From an uncultured Romboutsia sp. (GTDB lineage Bacteria > Bacillota > Clostridia > Peptostreptococcales > Peptostreptococcaceae), in NCBI GenBank assembly GCA_937907205.1, contig CALESE010000031.1, positions 1 through 16,251 of the forward strand: a stretch of DNA of 16,251 nt. Direction: 5' to 3'. The notes beneath the pieces are model-generated. The model was not told the DNA's origin, made no database searches, and worked only from the letters and a program-made list of their open reading frames with translations. The translations under genes and the position numbers were made by a program. Positions 1 through 6,352 of this stretch are shown one piece after another (within the stretch, counting starts at the first letter, position 1; every line of letters begins with the position of its first letter).

Positions 1-140
1 TATATTATAGCCTATTTTAGATATAATTAATCACAAAGTTAGCTAACATAGCCTTATTATTATATTATTTTAATAATACTTATATTTATAGCAATAATAT
101 ATCAAGAAATATTTTTATAGAAGGCATAGATGTATCTAAT

Positions 141-1241
141 ATGACAAAAGAAGAAGCTATAGATAAGTTGAAAAAATTAAAAGTACCACAAAATATTAAT
201 TTAATATATAAGGATAAAGAATATGTAATAAACCCAAATGATATAAATTTAAATTATAATATTGAAGAATCAGTAGAAAAAGCTTACAACTATACTAAAG
301 AGAGTACTTATATTGAAAATGTAAAAAAATACTTTGAACTTAAAAATAATCCTAAAAAGATAGATTTAAAATCGTCTTATGACGAAGTTATGTTAAGTGA
401 TAAATTAGATAAAATATCAAAAGATATAAATATAGATAAAATAAATGCAAAAATATATATATCAGATAATGGAGATATAAGCTATACACCTTCTACCACA
501 GGTAAAGAACTAGATATAGCACATCTTAAAGAAAGCATATACAATAGTATTGAAGAGAAAAATTATAATGATATAAATATTAAAGTAGATATAAAAGATC
601 CAAATATAGAAACAAAAGATGTTAAAAGTATAAATTCACTATTAGCAGAATATAGTACTAAATTTTCAACTGGCCCAGGTCATGAAGGTAGAAATGAAAA
701 TATAAAAATAGCATCAGATAAAACTAGTAATATTTTATTAATGCCAGGAGAAGAATTCTCATATAATAATTTAACTGGTACTAGAAATAAAGCTAATGGG
801 TATAAAGATGCAGGTGTAATAGTTAATGGTAAGATAGAACAAGGAACTGGGGGAGGAGTATGTCAAGTTTCATCAACTATATATAATTCAGTTCTTTATT
901 CAGGTCTTGAACTAACATCAATAAGAAATCACTCATTAAAGTCAACATATGTTCCTGTAGGTAGAGATGCAACAGTAACAGATGGAGGTATAGATTTTAG
1001 GTTTAAAAATCCATATAATCATCCTATCTATATAAAAAATACTGTATCTAATGGGGTAGTTACATCGAAAATTTATGGAAACTCAAATGATAAAAAGAAT
1101 ATAGATATAAAAGTAGATTTATTTAAAGAGAATGGATTGGATGCAGCAAAAACATATAGAGTTTATAAAGATGAAAGTGGGAAAGTTTTGAAAGAAGAAT
1201 ATGTAGCTAAAAGTGTTTACAAAAAGCCTAATAAAGATTAG
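141..1241 (+). CDS. VanW family protein, 5' end disrupted
   Basis: The C-terminal half is a VanW domain (about residues 177-305): a GHEGRN-type entry at 179-184, GEEFSYN, then TGGGVCQVSST with its conserved Cys at residue 241, then the RNHS and PVGRDATV motifs. Residues 1-170 resemble the peptidoglycan-binding-like repeat usually found before VanW. These proteins are membrane-anchored and face the wall; their biochemical role is unsettled. The ATG at 141 is only the first canonical start in frame. The frame is open back to 27 and encodes FIEGIDVSN just before it, the usual juxtamembrane motif, so the true protein starts further upstream. No ATG, GTG or TTG exists in that stretch. The hydrophobic anchor instead lies in another frame (52-114), implying at least one indel near the T-run at 112-116. 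The gene is followed by a hairpin at 1247-1275. I am confident of the family and unsure whether the gene is functional. Confidence 0.85.
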   Translation: MTKEEAIDKLKKLKVPQNINLIYKDKEYVINPNDINLNYNIEESVEKAYNYTKESTYIENVKKYFELKNNPKKIDLKSSYDEVMLSDKLDKISKDINIDKINAKIYISDNGDISYTPSTTGKELDIAHLKESIYNSIEEKNYNDINIKVDIKDPNIETKDVKSINSLLAEYSTKFSTGPGHEGRNENIKIASDKTSNILLMPGEEFSYNNLTGTRNKANGYKDAGVIVNGKIEQGTGGGVCQVSSTIYNSVLYSGLELTSIRNHSLKSTYVPVGRDATVTDGGIDFRFKNPYNHPIYIKNTVSNGVVTSKIYGNSNDKKNIDIKVDLFKENGLDAAKTYRVYKDESGKVLKEEYVAKSVYKKPNKD

Positions 1242-1246
1242 TAAAA

Positions 1247-1280
1247 AAGCTGTGATAATTAAAATATCACAGCTTCTATT
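1247..1280 (+). terminator. Probable terminator after the VanW gene
   Basis: A perfect 11-bp stem (1247-1257 with 1265-1275) has a 7-nt AT loop and starts 6 nt after the stop codon. The downstream tract is only partly T-rich (CTATTAATT), so termination may be incomplete. Confidence 0.6.
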
Positions 1281-1444
1281 AATTGAAAAAGGTTGTTACA
1301 TTAACATTATTAATCTAAGACTTTTTTATTGTGTAATATTATTTTAAAATAGAAAAATAAACAATAGAGGGGGATATAAAAATATCTAATATTATAGAAA
1401 AAAACAATAAAAATAGTTATAATGTATAATATTGTGAATAATAA

Positions 1445-2386
1445 ATGAAATGGGGGAAGAAATTGAACTTTATAGGTAATAGATATGAAGTATTAAATTG
1501 TGATGGAAATATAGAGCTAAATAAAATATATAAAGCAAGAGATGCCTATGATAATAGTAAAGTATTAATAAAAGTAATAGAACATAATAAAAATATATGT
1601 AATGATTTTATATCTAATTTAATAGATGAAAATACTATGCTTAATCAATTAAATTCTCCACATATATTAAAAATTATAGATGTTGGTGAACATTGTACAG
1701 ATTTAACTACATTTTATTACATAGTTAGTGAGTACTATGAAGGAATAAGTTTAAAAAACTTAATATTAGGAAATTATATTCATTTAGAGGCTATTGTAAA
1801 TATGTCAACACAGATATTAAAGGCTCTAGAGCTTGTACATAATAATTCATATCATGGAGATTTAAATCCTAAAAATATAATAGTAGATGAAAATTATAAT
1901 GTGAAAATATTTGGATTTGGAGTTACTAAAGCAAATGCAGGTATTAACATAAGACCTTGTAATGAGGTTAAATATTTATCTCCTCATCAATTATGTATAA
2001 ATTATACAGATAAAGAAAGTGACTATTTTTCATTGGGGCTTATATTATTTGAATCTATATTTAAAAAGCTACCTTTTGGAGAATCAGATAATGATAATGA
2101 AATGCTTAAATTAATAGATAAGGGACTTGAGTTTGATAAATTAAAAGCTATAAATGGAAATTATAAATTGATAGAAATTATAAGAAAACTTTTAGATAGA
2201 AAAGATAAGTATAACAACACAAAAGAAATAATAATTGATCTAAGCCATGTAATGTATGATAAGGCAGATATAGAAGAAATAGATATAAAAGAAGTAGAAA
2301 TAGTTGAGAAAAAAACAAACTTAAAATTTTTAATAGCTGCATCTATGTTAGCAATGATATCTATGATAATATTTAGTATGATATAA
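1445..2386 (+). CDS. Membrane-anchored Hanks-type Ser/Thr kinase homologue, predicted pseudokinase
   Basis: A protein-kinase fold spans residues 10-275, followed by one C-terminal membrane segment (about 293-312) and no extracellular PASTA region. Retained elements are the VAIK-type Lys43, the catalytic-loop Asp139 (HGD in place of HRD), Asn144, an SPxQ activation-segment end and a DYFSLG helix. Lost elements are the glycine loop (only Gly21 of the usual GxGGMG), the catalytic-loop Lys (Asn141) and, most tellingly, the DFG Asp, which is Gly157 (FGFG). Without that Mg ligand, phosphotransfer is unlikely and a scaffold or sensing role is more plausible. C. difficile is remembered to have a second, PASTA-less kinase (CD2148) that may be related; I cannot check this here. 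ATG 1445 has no Shine-Dalgarno sequence. The in-frame TTG at 1463 follows GGGGGA (1452-1457) at 5 nt and gives the typical IGNRYEVL beginning, so it may be the true start. Confidence 0.85.
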   Translation: MKWGKKLNFIGNRYEVLNCDGNIELNKIYKARDAYDNSKVLIKVIEHNKNICNDFISNLIDENTMLNQLNSPHILKIIDVGEHCTDLTTFYYIVSEYYEGISLKNLILGNYIHLEAIVNMSTQILKALELVHNNSYHGDLNPKNIIVDENYNVKIFGFGVTKANAGINIRPCNEVKYLSPHQLCINYTDKESDYFSLGLILFESIFKKLPFGESDNDNEMLKLIDKGLEFDKLKAINGNYKLIEIIRKLLDRKDKYNNTKEIIIDLSHVMYDKADIEEIDIKEVEIVEKKTNLKFLIAASMLAMISMIIFSMI

Positions 2387-2618
2387 AAATGAAGGTTAGT
2401 GTAGACTACTAATTTGAATTTCTTATTTTACAAAAAATAGAAAACATAATAAGTTATACAATACAATAAATTATAAAGTTATAATTATATCAACTAATTT
2501 TAGTGTAAAATATAGATTTATTAGTAATTACATTATTTATTTGTTGACAAAATTTAACAATAAAATAAGCATCATGAATTTTAAAATTTTATATATAAAG
2601 TATAATTTTGAATAGAAA

Positions 2619-2660
2619 AATAAGACACTTATATAATGGAGTGTCTTATTTTTATTTTGT
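2619..2660 (+). terminator. Intrinsic terminator, possibly bidirectional
   Basis: A perfect 11-bp stem (2619-2629 with 2640-2650) has a 10-nt loop and is followed by TTTATTTTGTT. The A-run before the stem would serve as a T-run on the other strand. It lies 230 nt after the kinase-like gene, so it ends either a long 3' UTR or a short separate transcript. Confidence 0.75.
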
Positions 2661-2717
2661 TATATTTACATAAAATAAAAAAGTACATGCTATTATCAAA
2701 AAAGTTACAAAAAATGG

Positions 2718-2734
2718 TTTACAAATTGGTTACA
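2718..2734 (-). promoter_or_regulatory. WalR (YycF) type box 1
   Basis: Read on the minus strand this is TGTAAC-CAATT-TGTAAA, an exact match to the B. subtilis/S. aureus WalR consensus TGTWAH-N5-TGTWAH. It sits about 50 bp upstream of the putative -35 of a secreted 3D-domain gene, a class that includes the WalR target yocH. Binding here is inferred. Confidence 0.6.
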
Positions 2735-2760
2735 GATATACTACTATTACAAATATAAAG

Positions 2761-2777
2761 ATTACAAAAAAGTAACA
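2761..2777 (-). promoter_or_regulatory. WalR (YycF) type box 2
   Basis: Read on the minus strand this is TGTTAC-TTTTT-TGTAAT, again an exact TGTWAH-N5-TGTWAH match. It ends 4 bp before the putative -35 (2782-2787), a normal location for a response-regulator activator site. Isolated TTACA half-sites also occur at 2705 and 2747. Confidence 0.6.
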
Positions 2778-2781
2778 AATG

Positions 2782-2809
2782 CTGAAAATTTAAGATGGAT
2801 ATATAAAAT
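2782..2809 (+). promoter_or_regulatory. Putative sigma-A promoter of the 3D-domain gene
   Basis: CTGAAA (2782-2787), a 16-bp spacer and TAAAAT (2804-2809). TATAAA at 2802 is an alternative -10. The -35 is weak, as expected for an activator-dependent promoter. The start codon follows at 2831 after a GGGGG ribosome binding site (2819-2823). Confidence 0.45.
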
Positions 2810-2830
2810 CGAAAAATTGGGGGTATTTTT

Positions 2831-3430
2831 ATGATAAAAAAATGTATATTAAAAAGTTTGGTAACGTGTATGATAATAACTTTGTTTATGTTTTCATTTT
2901 ATAGGAAAAACTCATTTGCAGATAGTTTAGGAACAGTAACAGTAAGTAAACTAAATGTAAGAAGTGGACCTTCTACTAAAAATAAAGTAATAGGATCTTT
3001 AAGAATAAACAATTCAGTACAGATATTATCAACTAGTAATGGATGGTATCAAGTTAAATTCTCAAGTAATAAAACTGGATGGGCAAGTAGTAAGTATATA
3101 TCTATAGGTAATTCAAACAATTCTAACGCAAACAATACACAAATTAATACTTCAGGAAGTATAAAACATAAAATGAATGTAGTAGCAACAGCATATACTG
3201 GATATTCAACAACATCTACAGGGCAAAAGCCTGTATGGGGAACCATAGCAGTAGACCCTAAAGTAATACCTTATGGAACGAAGGTATATATACCTAAATT
3301 TAACAAAGTATTTATTGCAAACAATACTGGTGGGGCTATAAAAGGAAATAAAATTGATATATTTATGAATACTAAAAAAGAATGTTACAGTTGGGGAAGA
3401 AAAAATATAGAAATACATATATTAAATTAA
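2831..3430 (+). CDS. Secreted SH3b-3D domain cell-wall protein (YocH-like)
   Basis: A signal peptide (about residues 1-31: Lys-rich start, hydrophobic core, cleavage near SFA-DS) is followed by a bacterial SH3 domain (about 35-92, with the LNVRSGPS motif). A short Asn/Ser linker leads to a C-terminal 3D domain (about 116-199). The 3D fold is shared with MltA-type lytic enzymes, and such proteins act on or bind peptidoglycan outside the cell. Of the three aspartates that name the family, Asp142 (AVDP) and Asp176 (KIDIF) are present, but the middle one is Asn165 (ANNTGG instead of the usual xDTGG), so catalysis may be weakened. GGGGG at 2819-2823 supports ATG 2831. Two WalR-type boxes precede the gene and a strong terminator follows it. 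Confidence 0.9.
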   Translation: MIKKCILKSLVTCMIITLFMFSFYRKNSFADSLGTVTVSKLNVRSGPSTKNKVIGSLRINNSVQILSTSNGWYQVKFSSNKTGWASSKYISIGNSNNSNANNTQINTSGSIKHKMNVVATAYTGYSTTSTGQKPVWGTIAVDPKVIPYGTKVYIPKFNKVFIANNTGGAIKGNKIDIFMNTKKECYSWGRKNIEIHILN

Positions 3431-3443
3431 AGAATTTAAATAG

Positions 3444-3478
3444 AAATAAAAGGAGAGAAAATCTCCTTTTATTTTTTT
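3444..3478 (+). terminator. Strong intrinsic terminator shared by convergent genes
   Basis: A perfect 13-bp stem (3444-3456 with 3462-3474) with a GAAAA loop ends in a T-run on the plus strand. The stop codon of the minus-strand small membrane protein (3469-3471) lies inside the stem, so the hairpin can serve both directions. Confidence 0.85.
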
Positions 3479-3648
3479 GATTTACATAGGTATTTTAAAT
3501 TATTTGTTATAAGCATAAAAGTACTTAAAGCTATTCCAAATACTGCAAGTCCAACGAAAAACCATTGATTAGATTCAAAGAAAACGTCAAGTGCCATTAT
3601 ACAAATACCCATAGCTAGAACAAGTAAAATACCCAACAACCTATCCAT
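3469..3648 (-). CDS. Small two-helix membrane protein (59 aa)
   Basis: This is an unrecognised short gene. The 59-residue product starts MDRLLGILLV and consists of two hydrophobic segments (about residues 3-20 and 29-48) separated by a short acidic DVFFESNQ turn. It ends with a basic tail (KYLCKSKK), giving a helical-hairpin topology with both ends probably cytoplasmic. A strong ribosome binding site, AAAGGGAGGA (3661-3670 on the plus strand), lies upstream; its 13-nt spacing to ATG 3648 is longer than ideal and no better start exists. It begins 43 nt downstream of the helicase gene on the same strand, with no T-rich terminator between them, so the two are probably co-transcribed. The function is unknown. 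Confidence 0.72.
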   Translation of the reverse strand: MDRLLGILLVLAMGICIMALDVFFESNQWFFVGLAVFGIALSTFMLITNNLKYLCKSKK

Positions 3649-3673
3649 AAAGAAATAAATTCCTCCCTTTAAT

Positions 3674-3694
3674 TAATTTAATATAATTAAATTA
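3674..3694 (-). repeat. All-AT inverted repeat at the helicase stop codon
   Basis: A 9-bp perfect stem (3674-3682 with 3686-3694) made only of A and T includes the helicase TAA. On the minus strand the next bases are the ribosome binding site of the small membrane protein, not a T-run, so this is an unlikely terminator. Confidence 0.4.
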
Positions 3695-4801
3695 TATGTC
3701 TAAAACTCTCTCTGGGATACTAGATTTTATATTTTTTTCAATTTCTTCTAACATTTTTTCGTTCTTTGGGTCTATAAATAGACAAGTATAACCATTTTGT
3801 CCAGCTCTACCACATCTACCTATACGATGGATATAAGACTCAACACTTTCTGGTATATCATAGTTGTATATAGTATCAACACCAGTTACATCTATTCCAC
3901 GAGCAGCAATATCTGTAGCTATTAAGTACTGAATATCGGCGTTTTTGAAAGATTTCATTATTCTTTCACGCTTTGATTGTTGTATATCACTATGAAGCTT
4001 AGCACAGTTATATCCTCTTTTATGAAGATCTTCTTCAAGCTTATCAACACGAGCTTTAGTTCTACAGAATATTATAGCCATAAATGGATTATCCTTATCA
4101 AGTACAGCGCATAGAGCATCTTGCTTATGTCTATCAGTAGTTTTAACTACTTCTTGAGTTATATTCTCTAAAGTTACTTCTGATTTTTTTATACTAACTA
4201 CAAAAGGGTCATTCATATATCTATAAGCTAATTTCTTAACTTGAGAATCCATAGTAGCAGAGAAACATAGCATTTGGCGGTTTTTAGGCAAAGACTTCAT
4301 TATATCTTCTATGTCTTTTTTAAACCCCATAAATAACATCTCATCAGCTTCATCTAATACTAGTGTATTTACTTTACTTAAATCCATAGTTTTTCTCATT
4401 ATATGGTCTATAAGCCTTCCAGGAGTAGCGATTACTAATTGTATATTATTTTTAAGTTTCTTTACCTGTGTACTTACATCCTTGCCACCATAAGCAGCAA
4501 GTATACCTATATTTTTTCCTAATTTTAATTTATTTGCTTCTTCTGTTATTTGAATAGCAAGTTCTCTAGTAGGTGTTATTATTAATGATTGTATATTATT
4601 ATTATCTAAATTAATATTCTCAAATATTGGAAGTAAGAAAGCTAACGTTTTACCAGTACCGGTTTGTGCTTCACCTATAACATCCTTTCCTTCCTTTATA
4701 ATTTTTATACTTTGTTCTTGTATTGGTGTTGGAGTAGATATTCCATTTTTATTTAAAATATTTACCAATTCTTGACTTATACCTAAGTTTTTAAAATTCA
4801 T
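3692..4801 (-). CDS. DEAD-box ATP-dependent RNA helicase
   Basis: Both RecA-like domains are complete. Visible motifs are the Q motif (F3 and TPTPIQEQS), motif I AQTGTGKT (about 45-52), PTRELA, GG, TPGR, motif II DEAD (about 150), SAT, then IIFCRT, the TDIAARGID of motif V and HRIGRCGRAG of motif VI. It stops shortly after motif VI, so it is a minimal helicase of about 369 residues without the basic tail or RNA-binding domain seen in CshA or DbpA types. Such proteins unwind short RNA duplexes during ribosome assembly, mRNA decay or cold adaptation. AAAGG (4811-4815) lies 9 nt before the start. It is transcribed convergently to the 3D gene and divergently from the channel gene. The assignment to RhlE, CshA or CshB is not clear. 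Confidence 0.95.
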   Translation of the reverse strand: MNFKNLGISQELVNILNKNGISTPTPIQEQSIKIIKEGKDVIGEAQTGTGKTLAFLLPIFENINLDNNNIQSLIITPTRELAIQITEEANKLKLGKNIGILAAYGGKDVSTQVKKLKNNIQLVIATPGRLIDHIMRKTMDLSKVNTLVLDEADEMLFMGFKKDIEDIMKSLPKNRQMLCFSATMDSQVKKLAYRYMNDPFVVSIKKSEVTLENITQEVVKTTDRHKQDALCAVLDKDNPFMAIIFCRTKARVDKLEEDLHKRGYNCAKLHSDIQQSKRERIMKSFKNADIQYLIATDIAARGIDVTGVDTIYNYDIPESVESYIHRIGRCGRAGQNGYTCLFIDPKNEKMLEEIEKNIKSSIPERVLDI

Positions 4802-5213
4802 ATATTAATACCTTTCTAATCTATATATTTATTAGCCGACATATTCTATTTTTTACAAATTATAGAATTTATCATACATTGATTTATAAGTGTAGCTAAT
4901 TTTTAAGTTAAATTTATTTTACCATAATAACATATCTAAGATTATATAGAAAATAAAACAGATTAAATAAAATATTCTAATAACATATGATAATTATATA
5001 CATATTATTGCTTTAGTCTTTTATGATAAATTCAGTATTGTTAATAATTTTTATAGGTTTAGTTATAGTGAATAGTAATATATTTATTATGAATTTTATA
5101 TAACATTAAATAAGTGTTTATAGTATGTATATTAAATTATTTTTATAAGAAAACTAATTAAACCAAGCACTATAAAACAATTAATATTAACAATAATAAT
5201 TGGAGAGTAAAAT
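4802..5213. other. 412-bp divergent intergenic region
   Basis: This region separates the minus-strand helicase from the plus-strand channel gene and must hold both promoters. On the minus strand TGG-TAAAAT (plus 4916-4924) is a possible extended -10 for the helicase, with a poor -35, and would give a leader of about 105 nt. For the channel gene no convincing promoter is seen. I found no supported ORF, strong hairpin or repeat. Confidence 0.4.
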
Positions 5214-6269
5214 ATGAATTGTAAATATAAAAACAACAATGAAAATATATTTTGTAATAGAGAATCTTATGAAGATGAGTATTGTATATTTCATAAACAC
5301 AATAAAAATAATAATGAAAATAAAGAGTTTTTGAAAAGAATAAGAGAAGAAAGAATAAGTGATTTTAGTGGATTTGTATTTGAAGAAGATTTTAATGCAA
5401 ATGAAGTAATAGATTATGAAGTACAAGATTTAAATTTTATTGAGACTATATTCAAAAAAGAAGCAATTTTTAATGGGTATGAATTTAGAGGTAGAGTATA
5501 TTTTAAATATATAAAGTTTTATGATTATGTATCTTTTGGAAATGCTATTTTTAATAATAATGTAATATTCTATAAAATTATTTTTAATAATGTATATATA
5601 AATGAAAAGATATTTGCAAAATCAAAATTTAGAGGGCAGAACTTAATAATAAATGAAGTAATAAACTTACCTAGAATGGATGGAATAATATTTAATTCTT
5701 GTTCAAAGTTTATATTAGATAATATAGATTATAAAAAAGAAAACTATTTAATAGGAAAGATAAATTATAAAATAGCAAGAAACCAAGCTAATAATATAGG
5801 AGATTATGAAAGGATAGGTCATTATTATTATAAAGAAAGAATTTATAGATCTAAGTCTATGAATGTTTATGATTATCATAGTTATAGAGATTATTTATCT
5901 GAGAAATTTTTTGATAGATTATCTAAATATACAATAGGATATGGAGAAAGACCATGGAATATATTTATAATAACGCTTTTAATAATAAGTATGTTTGCAC
6001 TTATGTATATGTTTTTGGATATAAGAAATATATACAATGAAGAAATAAGTCTTAATTTAAATAATTTAGAAAATTATTCATTGTATGAAATTATAAAGAT
6101 ATATATAGACCTATGGTATTTTAGTATGGTAACTTTTTCTACTGTTGGATATGGAGATATAATTGTCACAAGTTTATTAGGTAAAATTTTAGTTAGCGTT
6201 GAAGTATTTCTCGGAGTTACAATTGGTGCAGCTTGGGCATCTGTAATAATAAAGAAAATGATAAGATAA
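5214..6269 (+). CDS. Pentapeptide-type repeat protein with two-helix K+ channel pore
   Basis: The protein has three parts. An N-terminal Cys/His motif (C3, C14, C24, H27; YCIFH) looks like a small metal-binding knuckle. A Phe ladder follows, with Phe at 75, 80, 86, 91, 97, 102, 108, 113, 119 and 124 (alternating steps of 5 and 6), typical of pentapeptide-repeat right-handed helices. After a linker and the conserved YGERPW, a channel module contains a membrane helix (about 250-270), a pore helix with selectivity filter TVGYGD (310-315) and a second helix (about 322-345). The filter strongly predicts a potassium-selective pore, with the cytoplasmic part as a possible sensor or assembly domain; the ligand is unknown. 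GGAGAG at 5202-5207 supports the start. The gene appears to stand alone and is very AT-rich, like the surrounding intergenic DNA. Confidence 0.85.
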   Translation: MNCKYKNNNENIFCNRESYEDEYCIFHKHNKNNNENKEFLKRIREERISDFSGFVFEEDFNANEVIDYEVQDLNFIETIFKKEAIFNGYEFRGRVYFKYIKFYDYVSFGNAIFNNNVIFYKIIFNNVYINEKIFAKSKFRGQNLIINEVINLPRMDGIIFNSCSKFILDNIDYKKENYLIGKINYKIARNQANNIGDYERIGHYYYKERIYRSKSMNVYDYHSYRDYLSEKFFDRLSKYTIGYGERPWNIFIITLLIISMFALMYMFLDIRNIYNEEISLNLNNLENYSLYEIIKIYIDLWYFSMVTFSTVGYGDIIVTSLLGKILVSVEVFLGVTIGAAWASVIIKKMIR

Positions 6270-6352
6270 GTTAGTAAATAATTACATATATATTATCAAA
6301 CCAAAAAGGAAAAAACTAAATATATACTTATTAACTTAAGAAGGTGACAACT

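Larger units (their letters stand above)
2387..2830 (+). other. 444-bp intergenic region: hairpin, then cell-wall gene control region
   Basis: No convincing gene is present; the longest ATG frames seen are 7 and 13 codons and lack ribosome binding sites. The region is very AT-rich up to about 2610. It contains a TTGACA hexamer at 2544-2549 with no good -10, a strong hairpin at 2619-2655, and then the promoter and WalR-like boxes of the 3D-protein gene (2704-2809). Confidence 0.6.

Noticed and set aside
1290..1320. TGTTAC at 1294 region as another WalR box
   Set aside because: The second half-site five bases away is CATTAT and does not match TGTWAH in either orientation.
1366..1430. Strong Shine-Dalgarno-like AGAGGGGGA (1366-1374) followed by a 15-codon frame
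   Set aside because: The frame would have to start at ATA; no canonical start is in range and the downstream kinase frame is closed by TAA at 1442-1444. It might be a lost leader peptide but cannot be supported.
5187..5426. 79-residue hydrophobic open frame antisense to the channel gene start
   Set aside because: The apparent hydrophobicity arises from reading A-rich codons backwards as T-rich ones, and there is no ribosome binding site.
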